NCBI GenBank assembly: GCA_015039315.1
Contig: WIDE01000084.1
Span: 62,001-126,000, forward strand
Origin: Clavulina sp. PMI_390
Lineage: Eukaryota; Basidiomycota; Agaricomycetes; Cantharellales; Hydnaceae
Direction of reading: 5' to 3'
Length of the DNA stretch: 64,000 nucleotides
A program made the position numbers and the translations under genes. This document shows positions 1-11,648 of the stretch, one piece after another. Each line of letters opens with the position of its first letter. Position 1 is the stretch's first letter. The notes below the pieces were generated by a model. It saw only the letters and a list, made by a program, of their open reading frames with translations. It did not search any database and was not told the DNA's origin.

Positions 1-822
1 CACCATTGCCTCTGTGCAGGCATCACTCTGGGCTATTCGATGGATGCGAACCCTCACCACTCCGCCACAACTCCGATTCCTCGCTCCTCTTCACCCCCTG
101 GCTTTCGTAGGACGATGGATTGCTCCGCTCGACTCTGTTAGCACCTATGCGCTGGTCTATATTGGTATCACCGGCGACAACTTCTGGAATAGTGCACAGA
201 AGGCGAGGGGTATCGTGTCCAATCATGGCACGCCGACCGCTACCAATGCCACCGTTGTAGACGATGATGACTCTGAGGATGAGGTCCCAGTGAGAAGGCG
301 GGCACCTCGGCGTCATGTGCGCCGTATTTCCGACTGTGAGTTCTTTGCGTCTTCCTATTCCGAAGCGTACACGTTGCTGACTCTGGGTCATGTGTGCAGA
401 CACGATGGTTTCGAGCTTGCTCACGCTGAGTGCCCTGTCATTGGCGGTCTTCTCAGCCGTTGGAGGATACGTCTTCGCCGCCCACACGCTTGCCGGGCCC
501 ACGAACGCGCCGCTCGCCGCCCTAACCTGCGGTATTGTTACGTTCTTGACTGTCAAGTTTGGTCTCGATCTGGGCGAGGACGCGTGAGTGGCAATATCTG
601 CTATGCAAGTTCTATTATGAATCTAACATCAATGACCTCTATCTTAGCGCGGATGCCATCTACATCTGCTATCATATCGACCTTCAAGCTGGGACGAGAC
701 ATCGTGCAGAAGTCTTCGAAGTGGTACGTTTGGCTCCCTCCACTGCTGCTCGGATACAATCTCATCCTCATATTTCTATCTAGTTCGAAGGGCGCCAGCC
801 TCAAGGGCCAATAGCAGTGTAG
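1..822 (+). CDS. PNS1: Choline transporter-like (CTL/Pns1) protein, 3' part
   Basis: Multi-pass plasma-membrane protein of the CTL/SLC44 family (yeast Pns1), cut by the window start. Exons are 1-335, 400-583, 648-723 and 784-822 (stop TAG 820-822). The reading frame begins at base 2 and stays in phase across all three introns. Family hallmarks are YALVYIGITGDNFW, a membrane segment around GGYVFAAHTLAGP, and the C-terminal signature ADAIYICYHIDLQAG followed by EVFEVFEGRQPQG. An acidic/basic loop (DDDDSEDE, then RRRAPRR) lies between the conserved blocks and is typical of fungal members. Family assignment is firm. The substrate is not certain, because yeast Pns1 has no proven choline role. Confidence 0.8.
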
Positions 823-1079
823 AAACTGCCTCAATATGTCATCCTTCCCTCTGCATTTCCATGAATTCAGGCTTGCCTGACTGGCTACCTTTGTCATCGT
901 TCTGCTGTTTCTTGCATGTTCCTTTCTTCATTCATTTTTTCAGTGCTGCAAGGCACGGACTTCATGTTCATATCTGTTGGTTGTTTCTGATTAGACTCGT
1001 ATATAATCTGTTGGTTTCCACAATTGTCTTCATTTGCCTTCACGCACACAAGGCGAAGATTATTTACCATTGTTGACAC

Positions 1080-2646
1080 ATGTCGCTCGTCAAGTTTTCT
1101 GGACCCGAAGCTTTTTCGTATCGCCTCGCTCTTTCGATTCTGAGCGGGCGCCCAGTAAGGATCGATGGAATTAGGTCAAGTGATACTAACCCTGGTCTGA
1201 GAGGTGAGGATCTTCACCATGATAAGCATGCCATGCATTGTGCCACAATCGAGGCTCACGCCTACGATAGACTATGAGATCAGCCTCCTTCGATTGCTCG
1301 AGAAAGTCACAAATGGTACCACTATTGAGATATCCTATACTGGTATGTTTCTATTAACCGCAGGTGTATCAGGCGTCTCATAGCAGTTGTGAATGCTAGG
1401 TACCTCGGTCTTGCTCAAGCCAGGAGTTATTACCGGTGGCCCAGTCACCCATGATTGCCCCTTATCCCGATCCGTTGGGTACTTCCTTGAACCAATGATG
1501 CTCCTCGCTCCCTTTTCGAAACGACCCATCCTGTTGACACTTCGCGGGGTGACGTCCAATGACGAGGATCTTTCGGTTCGTAGCTTTAGTCTTTCGAACT
1601 GTACCTTCATCCCTTATGCTCAATGTCTTTATTTTAGGTCGATCTGATTCGGACAGTCTCGCTGCCTCATCTCCAGATGTTCGGTATATCAGAGGGACTC
1701 GAACTCCGAGTAAGTGAACCCCCAGGCTCCAATATCTCTCCAATTCTTCAACATCTATCCCATTCCTTCATAGATAAAGAAACGTGGTGCTGCTCCTTTA
1801 GGTGGAGGCGAGGTCCAATTTCTCTGCCCTGTGATCAAACAGGCGAAAACGCTGAATTTTGTTGCGCCTGGTAAGATCAAACGAATTCGTGGGATAGCGT
1901 GAGTGTCATATTACTATTCTCCCCACAATTCTCTATTTCTCACCAAATTTCTCTCCAGCCATGCTGTTCGAATAAGCCCCCAATTCTCTCATCGGATGAT
2001 TGAGGCTGCCCGCTCTGTCCTGAATCGTTATATCCCTGATATCTATCTGTACGCCGATGTCTACAAGGGGGAAGATAGTGGAAAGTATGTATCAGTATAA
2101 TTGTCACTTGGTTTTCTTCATCTGACTTCCCGTAACAATAGATCTCCTGGCTATGCCCTCACGCTCCTCGCAGAATCCACCACTTCCGCAATCCATTGTT
2201 CAGAAGCAGTATCAGTTCCTCCATCTAGCTCTCCGCAGGCTTCCGATCCGCCGAAGTCAATGACCCCAGAGGACCTTGCTCTGAGCGCAGCACGAGCGCT
2301 ACTTGTAGAGATGGCCCGAGGTGGCTGCGTCGACCGCAAGCATCAGCCTCTAGTTTTGGTCATGATGGTTCTTGGAAGTGAGGATGTGGGGAGGTGTCGA
2401 ATGGGTGAACTGAGTCCGCGAGCGTGAGTCATCTAGCCTACCTCTTTGCTGGTTCTCGGACATGATCCTAAACCCTACACATTCTATCCTTGGCTACACA
2501 GAATCCAAGTTCTCAGGGATATCCGTGACTTCTTTGGGACATCATTCAAAATTGTGCCTGCCGAGGCTTCTGACGAAGATTCTTCAGAGCTTCTCGTCTC
2601 CTGCTATGGCACTGGCTACGTCAATCCCAATCGTGCCGTTGCGTAA
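1080..2646 (+). CDS. RCL1: RNA 3'-terminal phosphate cyclase-like protein Rcl1
   Basis: Nucleolar U3 snoRNP-associated factor, required with Bms1 for early pre-18S rRNA cleavage. The family is related to RNA 3'-phosphate cyclases but is catalytically inactive as a cyclase. Exons: 1080-1203, 1271-1342, 1400-1575, 1638-1709, 1774-1898, 1959-2084, 2142-2423, 2502-2646, giving 373 aa, the usual family length. Recognisable blocks are RIDGIRSSDTNPGLRDYE near the start, GVITGGPVTHDCPLSRSVGY, GGGEVQFLCPVIK in the middle and SCYGTGYVNPNRAVA at the C-terminus. The ATG opens directly onto the conserved N-terminal strand. It lies 257 bp after the CTL stop on the same strand and is convergent with the SIKE-like gene (192 bp between stops). 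Confidence 0.95.
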
Positions 2647-2838
2647 CTCCAGCTCAGGCAAACATTCGCTTGTAATATTATCTGTAGCATTTATCACTGT
2701 TCTGCAATCTCGAGCATCAGGCTCAGCCCATATGATAACGAGAACAGAACACACAGTGGGTATTGAAAGAGACATTGAGCGCAACATTGGGTGTATGATG
2801 GAGATAAGTAACAGAACTAAACAATAATGAACGCCCCT

Positions 2839-4154
2839 CTACGTGGGGAACTCCTTGAAATATCCCATCTTTCTCTGCGTATCTTGCGCACCCCACATCG
2901 ATCCTCCCCCTGGGGATTGAGCTTGCCCACCCTGCTGGAGCTGGATCTGCCCTGGCATTGGAGTATACGCGCCTGTACCCATCCTTGACGCCCCATTCAT
3001 CATGCGTGCTCGGTTCTGGCTGAGCAAGCCCCGCCGTATCGGCATGCCGCGCGCCAGTTGGGCAAGAGATGGGGAAGGTGACGCAGGTCTTGATCCAGAG
3101 GGCGATGCAGACCCTTCGCGCTCACCCCATGCGCCAAAGTTGTTCTGGCTGTTCACCATAATGTCCTTCATCAGGTCTTCGTCTTCGCCAATTGATAATA
3201 GTCTCCGCAGTTCTTCATTTTCTCTCTCGAGGCGTGTGATTTCTATTTCACGCTCGAGAGCCCAGTCCTCCGATTGTAATGGGGAGCCAGAATAGCCGCC
3301 CTCTCGGTACCCCTCCGCAGGCACTAGTGGGGGCTGACTAGATGAAGAAGGATCGGGAGAGGATGATGGGTTTAGAAGAGAAGTAAGTGCGACGCCAGAA
3401 TCTTCCGTGGTTTCGGGGTCCTCGCCAGCGAGAGAGCGAATGGTCATTCGGAGATAATGAGCGAGACGAGCGAGTGACTCGGATTGGTTGGAGGAAAGGA
3501 GGAGATCTTGATTTACTGTGTTGCTATCCCGAGCGAGGAGCAGGGATTCATAATGGCGCGTTAGATCTAGTTCGTGTTGTTGGCTTGCATGCTGTTAGAC
3601 GCCATGCGCCAATGAGGACCATCAGCCTTGGAGAGGACCAGGACTTGAAGGAAGACATCATGACCCACCGCTTTAGAGCGAAATTTGCCCATGACGGTCT
3701 CAAGAGTCTGCTCGTACTCTTTAAGAAGCGCATTGATCTGCTTGTTCTCGTTCACCAAATTTTGGTTCTCGATAATGAGAGAAGCATTCATTCGCTCCAG
3801 CTCACTCTCGAACACCTCTGCAAATAACACAGTGAGTCAAACATCAGAACCAAGTTCAGCCCAGCATACCTTGCGATAAGTCAGTGTTAAACCGCCTCAG
3901 CACGAACCCAGTCCCTGAGTGCATAGCTTGCCCCTACGCACACGGGGAAACCAACAATGTTCACAACACAGTCCGAAGCTAGTTAGAGCTATGCCAGAAG
4001 AGAAGAGCATGACAGCACATACCTTTGCTTGCGTAGCTTGCTGCTGAATGTTAGCCATCATCGCGCGGTTCGCGTTGGTCTGTTCCGCGAGCTCTGTGAT
4101 GAGGCCCCATATTCTGAGGAGGTCGTTATCGACATCCTCGTTAAGTAGTGCCAT
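2839..4154 (-). CDS. SIKE/FGFR1OP2-like coiled-coil protein (possible STRIPAK subunit)
   Basis: Four exons on the minus strand (4154-4023, 3933-3870, 3817-3669, 3591-2839) give 365 aa in a continuous frame. The first three exons encode a long helical coiled coil beginning [16 protein letters not shown] and containing [20 protein letters not shown]. The last exon continues with a conserved-looking block ([22 protein letters not shown]), a Ser/Pro linker, a second heptad stretch ending [20 protein letters not shown], and a disordered Gly/Gln/Pro tail. The pattern matches SIKE/FGFR1OP2 proteins, which in fungi sit in STRIPAK phosphatase-kinase assemblies. That assignment is from remembered motif order and is inference. 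It shares a 462-bp divergent promoter with CTF4. Confidence 0.65.
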
Positions 4155-4616
4155 GTAAACGGCAAGAGTGTTCGACGATAGCTTAAAGAAGGCTCAGATA
4201 GCAGTCAGGTTGTGATTCCTCGCTGAGAGCGCGATGATGAAGGCGCGTGCCACAAAGCTCGGTGGGATCACGTGACCACCACGCTCGTTGGTTGTGCTTC
4301 ACAGTCATTGACAAAAACGTTCTGCGAAGTGCTTTTGGAATGATATTTGGTCATAATTAATTGTGAAATATCGGATTATAGTGCTAAACTGCCTCTATCA
4401 GGCATCTCTCTAATTTCTTCGTGTATCCACTGCCTCCTCGAGGAAAAATTAACTGTGCTCCGTAGTTATTAGCTCCTTTTATGAGTTAGATATATGGAAG
4501 TACGGAATGTTGCCACTCGTATCAAAAGCCGTGTATCAAACTTTGTGAGACTGACACGAGCTGTATGGTCAAGCCAAACAATCCATCATAAATCCATCTC
4601 ACTCTAACAGTGCACG
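4155..4616. promoter_or_regulatory. Divergent promoter region between SIKE-like gene and CTF4
   Basis: This is the 462-bp space between two start codons facing apart, so it must hold both promoters. It is AT-rich around 4330-4390 and 4440-4510. No convincing TATA box or named operator was recognised. Confidence 0.5.
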
Positions 4617-7600
4617 ATGGACTTCTACGTTAACTCTGCCCATGCACCGGGACTCACAGTGCTCCAATGGTCTCGCGATGGAAAGTAAGCCAATCGGCAC
4701 CTCGCCTTACCTCAACTCGCCCCTGATCCGAATGTGGAACAGGAAACTTTATACTGGAGGAGACGAAGCAGCTATTCGCGTATGGGACGCGTCGAAAGAC
4801 GCGTCACACGAACCTGGAGTCGTCCTCGAAGCGGATGAAGCTATCATGGGGATATCATGCTCGGTGAGACGCGCTGTACATGTCGATTGACTGCATCGTG
4901 TTTTGACCACAACGCCGTTATCCTTTCCTAGAACGATGAATGGGCCGCCGCTAGTCAGGACTCGACTGTACGGAGATATAACAACTCTGACGAGATGACC
5001 GGCAACGTCACTCGTTCCCCTGGAGTTGCGGCTCGAGCTGTTGCTTACAACCCTGATGGCACTCTCATTGCCGTTGGTTCTGAGTGCGTGCTCTAGCTGA
5101 TATCGACGGCCGTGTATCTCAACATCACTAATACATCACCTCGACTCGAACAGGGAGCTACATGTCAAGCTTATAGACACTGAAGATCCAACCAAAGTCC
5201 GTCAGCTGAATGGCCACACCAAAGGAATCCGGGCCATTAGCTGGGACCCATCAGGGACATTCCTGGTATCTCAACACATCTTATTCAATGTTTGAACTCG
5301 CCCAACTGACTACTCGATGCCAGACTACCTCGTCGCAAGATGGCACCGTCAAGGTGTGGAACATTGATGCTGGGTCAACACCTCTGGAGCCAGCCCATTC
5401 CCTAGACGGGTTGATTGCTCCCATTGATTCGAAGTATGTCTTCTCATATATATGCCTGACCGCATTTCCCACTTTCACTTACATCTCCCCAGAGCTCCCG
5501 ATTTCGCGTTCAGCGTGGAAGCAGTATGGCACCCAAATGGGAGATATTTCGTGATTCCAACAAAAACGCACGGTATGCTCATCGATCCCTGCACGGTGTA
5601 CTCCTCCTCACCCACGCCTCTTCCGAACTAGAAATTGCCATCATTCAAAATGAAACTTGGGTTCGTGGGGGATCGTTCTCCAAAGACGGACATGATGGCG
5701 TATGTTTCCTACGACGACTAACCACGCGGCTCCTGACTTCCTCCGCCACTTAGGTCATCACAGCGCTATCTTTCTCGTCTAATGGCGAATATCTTGCCTC
5801 CGCAGGCCACGACGGTACTGTTCTGATATGGAATTCCACCACCAGAACAGTCCTCTTCCGGTATGTGGTTCCCGAGTCTCACAAAGCACTTCAAGTAAAG
5901 GACGCAATCGCTGACGCACTCTCATCAGGCACAAATCCCCCTCTCCAGAGGCCATCACTCGCATTGCATTCAATCCCAGAGGAAATATGCTTGCATGGAC
6001 TGATATTTTCGGTACACTGACAAGATGGCCGAATTCCATTCCTTCGTCCCACCCTCATCCGTCCAGGGAACCATCAACGAAGGCGACCAAGGCAGCTGCC
6101 GATAAGCGAAAACTCGACCGTTTGTTCGACGAGGTTGCTGAAGATGGTGATGGTGATGATGCGGATGAACAAGCTGTCCTTGAAAAGATGGCAGTGGATG
6201 GAGACGAAGTGGATGTGTATGGTGATGATTGGGTTATAGATGATGAAGAGGATGAGCCTGGGGCTGCCACTTCCTACAAGGCTGGACCCAGTGGACCCAT
6301 CGATCATGATGGGAAAGGGTTGCGAGAAATGGGTACGTAGCTTGGATTGCTATGCGTCTTTCCGGTAGAAGAGCTAAATCGGCGTGCTATAGTGAGCGTC
6401 ACCAAAGCCCAACCGCCATTCCAACCTGCTTCCACTCCGTGGAGAAATAAAAAGCGCTACCTCGGTAACTTCTCTCTCTTGCACTGGTTTCTTGTGTTGA
6501 TCTAATACCCTACCCTCTTAGCTTTCAACATGATTGGCGTCATCGAGTCTACAGACCAAGAGACCCATAATATCATCAATGTCGACTTCCACGACAAATC
6601 TCTCAGACGGGGTTACCATTTCAACGACTCGTTCCGCTACACCATGGCCTCGCTCGGCCCGCGGGGTGCAATTTATGCTTGTGCCCCCGAGAAGGGTACC
6701 TCGTCAAAGGGCCAAGTTCATTATCGCCCATACGACACCTGGGCTAGCTCTCCTGAATGGAGCGTCGAGCTTAACGCAGGTGAAACCCCCGTCTGCGTTT
6801 GTGCTGGAGGAGCGGACTATAAGAAAGGGTCAAGGGATAATGACGATGATGCTGCGGACGATGACGAGGAGGCAGAAGTGCGGAGAGGCGCGAAAGACGC
6901 AGGTGGTGCTGGCTATGCCATCGTTGCGCTAAATGGTGGGAGGATCCACATCTGGCTTGGGACCGGAGTCCATATGTACACGATGCAAGTCGGTGGGGAC
7001 GTCGTTGCAATGGCCGCGTCTTCCGAATGGCTCTTCATCATCCATCGCGAGGGCGGAACGAGTCTCGATGGTAAGGGTTTCCTCTACCTTTCAGCGGCGC
7101 GTACTTACATTTGGATCAGGATGTCAGAACCTCCGCTACACGCTCATGACATTAGATTCTTATGACCTTATCAAAGAGGACGCCTGGGTTCCTCTGGAGA
7201 AGGGTGCTACACTAAAGTGGATGGGCTTCACAAACGAAGAGGTGAGCTTTGACGCGAATATCTCATTCGATCGAGGACTGACGATTGTTCCTACTAGGCT
7301 CCAGCCATCTATGATTCATTAGGGGTTCTGTATATCCTCGACCGATTCCGTCGCCCCACACAAGGACGCTGGGTACCTCTGCTCGACACCAATACTCTTG
7401 CCCGAAGAGAAGGGAAAGACGAGAGTTACTGGCCAGTGGGCTCCACGCTGACAGAGTTTAGCTGCATCATCCTCAAGGTGAGTCAGCTGGCCACGTCATT
7501 CAACAACTTCTTCCTAACACACGATCCTCTAGGGACGTGAGGAGCACCCTGGATTCCCTAGGCCGCTGATTCAGGACCTAGAGATCAAGATGCCAGGATA

Positions 7601-9220
7601 CAACCTTGACAATCCAAAGGGCCAGTCGGAAGAACGGTAAGGTTTATTTATTATCCTATCGTATCAATGGTCCACTAAGACATACTATTTGATGGTATAT
7701 CAGACTTATTCGCGAACAGATCCTCATAACTCTGCAGCGTGACGCTCTTTCCGCGTCAGCATCCATCCCCGACTCCATTACCAAGGCAGAGACAGAGCTG
7801 GACAAAGTTCTCATCACGCTCATCCAGACTTGTTGCAAAGCCGACAAGCTCGACCGTGCGCTGGACTATACCTCACGACTGCACCATTTGGCAAGCTTTG
7901 ATTTGGCTGGCAAAGTCGCCGAGTTCTATCACCTTCCTGGGCTGAAGGAGAGGATGAGAAAGCTCAAGGAGGCGAGGGAGAGGAGTTTGGCCTTGGCTGA
8001 GGATGGCGAGCCGGATGAGGATGGTCGGATCATTCGAGAGGGCTGGGGCCGAGTTCTGGAACCGGTACCGCGGGCAGGCGTCGCAGACTTGGAGCCAGAG
8101 CCAAAATCTCGTCGTGCTCGATACAACGACTATGACGATGACGAGTACGACGCCCGAAGACGACCAGGACCGTCGATGACCTCAAAGTACAACGCGAAGG
8201 ACTCGCTCGAGTTCCCTCCTCAACCTCTGCCTCGTCGCTCACTTGCAAAGGCGACTACAACTTCGCTTGCTTCGTCCTCTCTACCACCATCTTCCCTACC
8301 TACGCACTCGGATACCCTCGCGGACGATGACCTGTATCATCAAGATTCCCTACCTACGACGTCAGCTGTTGCAAGTGGGAAAAGGAAGTACACTGGTGAC
8401 AGTCTGGAGGACGACCAGAATGGCGGGTTCGGTAACCTCACTGCGTCACCGCGAAAGAAGCGAGCATCTCCGCCTGCCAGTAAACCTTCGATTGGTGGAA
8501 CGTCATCATCGACTGGTATGTGTATCTTCTTGGGGGTCTAGAATGCCAAGGTCTGATTTATAAATATTCTTTCCCAGGTAATCCGTTCGCCAAGAAGAAA
8601 CCCGAAACTTCCAACCCTTTTGCACGCAAGACGAATGGAGCGCGCGGTGTCCCCCTGAACGCTCTGAAGAGTAATTCGTTCTTCGAGAAGGTTGACGCTG
8701 CAGAAGAACAAGTGTCGCAACGTGAGTTTTCGCGGTCTCCTTGACACGGAGTCTGTGTCCATGTGCTGATGGACGCGTTGGCGTTGTAGCGCTCAAAGGT
8801 CGTGCAGGAAAAACCAAAGCTGCGACGAAGCAGACGACGCTCTTTGGCTTGCCTGCACCTGCCGCTGGCGGTAGTGGTAGTGGTGAAAAGGACAACAAGG
8901 CTGCTGCCAAGGGAAAGAAAGTCGCCACTACCACGACTGCTGCGGCAGCACCCAAAGCTACAAAGGCGGTGCAAGAAGCACCTCGATCACCCTCGCCAAT
9001 GGCCGATCTGCAGGATGACGACGACGACGGCGAGACTCAGGACGTAGCGAGCAGGGATGTTGCTCAGGAGGGGCAATTGGCGTTTGATGGCGACGATGAT
9101 GGCGAAGGCGACGGCGATGAGTACGAGGAGAACACGCAGGAGACAGAGCGCCAGTCGTCTCCAGACTGGGATGAGCCCGGCGGAGATGTTGAAATGGGGG
9201 ATGGCGGGGAGGAAGATTAA
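4617..9220 (+). CDS. CTF4: Replisome hub protein Ctf4/AND-1 (Mcl1, WDHD1 homologue)
   Basis: Links the CMG helicase to DNA polymerase alpha at replication forks and supports sister chromatid cohesion. Seventeen exons run from ATG 4617 to TAA 9218-9220, all phases consistent, giving 1211 aa. Residues about 1-320 form WD40 repeats ([41 protein letters not shown]). An acidic linker follows ([15 protein letters not shown] region). Residues about 410-745 are the SepB/Ctf4 propeller ([39 protein letters not shown]), then the helical bundle ([16 protein letters not shown]). The last 370 residues are disordered and charged, with a repeated NPFAKK/NPFARK element and a QTTLFGL motif that resembles a PCNA box. 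HMG-box domains of vertebrate AND-1 are absent, as in other fungi. Exons: 4617-4684, 4743-4863, 4932-5083, 5154-5265, 5324-5433, 5493-5572, 5632-5699, 5754-5860, 5929-6332, 6393-6464, 6522-7070, 7120-7241, 7298-7477, 7533-7636, 7704-8515, 8578-8721, 8790-9220. Confidence 0.93.
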
Positions 9221-9925
9221 CTATTTTCATATATTCATTGATTTTTTTAGGCTCTCCCGTCCCAACGTCGATGATTTGATGATTGACTATCTTTTTTGCT
9301 ATTTCTTTTCTTGGTTGCCGCTATCAAAGTGTTCATGCGCTGCTTGTATCCGTCGCTCGTATCAACAGATCTTTTTTTCTTCTTTTCCCCAGCTCCATAC
9401 GTGTAACTCAGTGTGATGATATCCTTTTTTGCGGGGATACAATGTCGGAGCCGCCTTTTAGTGCGTCTCACGTGTCGGTTGCCATAGGCGTAGGAAAAAG
9501 CGAGCGAGTTGATGTTTCCTCGCTCTCGCGCTTTCGCACCGCCAAGTCTCTCCTTGACTCCTTTCCTTTTCCTCCTTTTTTCGGGTTTCTTTCTCTGCGC
9601 CTTGGGTTTCCGCTGTGCTCTGAGTGGTGCAGGCCATCATCGGGCACTTTGATCGACGTAAAAATCTGGTTCCCTCGTAAGTTCTCTCTCCACTAACTCG
9701 GATCCGGCGGGGGCGACCACGTGATGACACCCTCGCGTGCCCTATCTCTCCTCCCTCCGCTTTGTCTGGGGGCGACCACGTGATGACACCCTCGCGTGCC
9801 CTATCTCTCCTCCCTCCGCTTTGTCTGCCTCGCCATTGACCGTTACGACCTTGAAAACGACCTGAACGACTCGCTAGGACCCCTCTCTTGATACAACCGG
9901 AAACACTGTCTAGATAACCCTCGAA
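9221..9925. other. Intergenic region upstream of CHS7
   Basis: 705 bp between CTF4 and CHS7 on the same strand. The first 400 bp are T-rich on the plus strand, as expected for a 3' UTR and promoter. The only structure seen is a perfect 59-bp tandem duplication at 9709-9826, listed separately, ending about 100 bp before the CHS7 start. Confidence 0.5.
9709..9826. repeat. Perfect 59-bp tandem duplication with CACGTG core
   Basis: Two identical 59-bp units lie head to tail, 9709-9767 and 9768-9826. Each begins GGGGGCGACCACGTGATGAC and ends CCGCTTTGTCT. Each unit carries one palindromic CACGTG E-box, the kind of site bound by fungal bHLH factors. The pair sits about 100 bp upstream of the CHS7 start, so it could double a regulatory site. 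The repeat is seen directly and the function is inferred. Confidence 0.9.
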
Positions 9926-11648
9926 ATGGTTGCACCATTCGGTTCATTTGCACCATTGTGCCATTCAGTCCCATCCTATCCCATCTGCAATCTCTTCTTT
10001 CGTCAGGTAAAAACCAACTATTCTCTCCACACCGTTCGATTCGTCTCTGATAAGAGCCTATTATGCCCCACGCGCTGGCACCCGTCCGCCTATTGCTTGA
10101 TGTCGTTGGCATGGCCCATCAATTCCTCAACAACGCGCGTTATTCAGTTGGCACGCGACTCCCCCAGCGATCTCAACGCTCCCAATGGAGATTTAGGAGC
10201 ATTTGAGCGTGTTGCACCCGTGGGCATCGACATAACATGCGGTATACCGCGCATGGTCGATGGCAAGCTCGGCAACATTGCCAACATCATCGCTATCGCA
10301 ATCTCCATCTTCGTTACCGCTTTCCTCATCTACAGAGTATCACGGAGAGTCGCAGCAGTCGGTACGTGCCCCTTCCTTTCATGTGCCCCTGTCCAAATAG
10401 CCGGTGTGCCTGTTGCGTTTTTGTGTTGCTCACTCCACGATCGTCTCATTTCTCTTTTGTGTCACACAACACCCAACCTCGGCGTTAATTTACGCAAATA
10501 AAACTTGCCGAAAATGCGCTCGTACACGACGTTTAATGGCTCAAATCTACATCTCGATGCATGAAAACTGCTTACAGGCCGTGTTGAGCTGCAAAACTTC
10601 CTGGTTCTCTATCTCGTCTCGCTCCCACTACAACTCGTCACTACCGGCGCAATGCTCAAACAATCATCGACCGTACTGGTCATCATCACCGCTGTCCATA
10701 TGGGTGTTGTTGCCGCGCTATTCTGGACACTACTGGCCAATGGGATAGTAGCCACCCAAGCCGTAGAAGGTAATATCCTGTTGTTCCTATCACGTACTAG
10801 CCTCCCACTGACTATTACATGTTCTGTAGATGGAACAATGTCCAGTCTAGTGGTATGTTACTCGCCTCCCTCCCGATCTATTTCCACGATTTATTTGGCT
10901 AATTACCCGGTTTTGTGCGATTATTAGCCATTCTGGTTGATTGGTGCTTTATTCTTCGCCGCAACAACATACATCTCTCTCGACACCGCCTTCGGCTTCT
11001 CATCAACATTCACATCCCATCCTCCATCCGAACTAAGAGGGATCGCCCTCTTCGTGCTAACAAGTATATGGCCTGCATTGTAAGTTGATTCAGTCTGATT
11101 GTATGAGAACGAAAGGCGCCTTACGTCAATTGATACTCGCCGACCCATTCTCTCGTTCTCAGCTGCGCGTTCGCCTACTTTGTGATCATGATTTATGTCG
11201 TCACTTCGATTCTTAGGGAAGGGCGGCCAGTATGTACGTATCTGGATTGATTGCCCGCTCATCGCACGTGTTTTGCTCGCTTGTTTTACTGATCTGTTGT
11301 TCTATGCGCACTCCTATAGTATATTACGCAGCTGCTGCGTTCCTTTTTGTCCTTTCTCAGCTTGCATACTTCCTTCTATCAAAAGTGATATGTAAGGGTT
11401 CGAGCTCGAAGCTCGATGGCTCGTTTGTTGCAACAGTGCTAGAGGTGAGTTGCTTCCCACGATTTCCAAATTATATCATCTTTCTGACTTTCCCCTGCAG
11501 ACGCTGAGCGTTGCTATGATTGTTGCTTCGTGGATCAGCATAACAGAAGGTGCGTTTCGTCTACTCTCTTTGGTCTATCATCAAATTGCTGATGACGGAT
11601 GACCACCCTCTAGAATCATGGGAGGATGAACCGTACTATCCAAGTTGA
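9926..11648 (+). CDS. CHS7: Chitin synthase export chaperone Chs7
   Basis: Polytopic ER protein of the Chs7 family, needed for chitin synthase III to leave the ER. Exons 9926-10006, 10148-10361, 10578-10769, 10830-10852, 10928-11079, 11163-11233, 11320-11444, 11501-11549 and 11614-11648 give 313 aa, the usual family size. The N-terminus (FGSFAPLCHSVPSYPICNLF) matches the family's FGxFxxIC start, which is why ATG 9926 and a 141-bp first intron were preferred over the in-frame ATG at 10100. Other family marks are GNIANIIAIAISIF, VEDGTMSSLV, and LDGSFVATVLETLSVAMIV near the end. Seven hydrophobic segments are visible. The fourth exon is only 23 nt. The gene is convergent with the pseudokinase gene. 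Confidence 0.88.

Noticed and set aside
4786..4808. Two ACGCGT (MluI cell-cycle box-like) sites
   Set aside because: They lie inside a CTF4 coding exon rather than the promoter, so a regulatory role is not supported.
10100..10147. Alternative CHS7 start at ATG 10100
   Set aside because: It would drop the conserved Chs7 N-terminus found at 9926-10006. The ATTCAG at 10142-10147 works as an in-phase acceptor.
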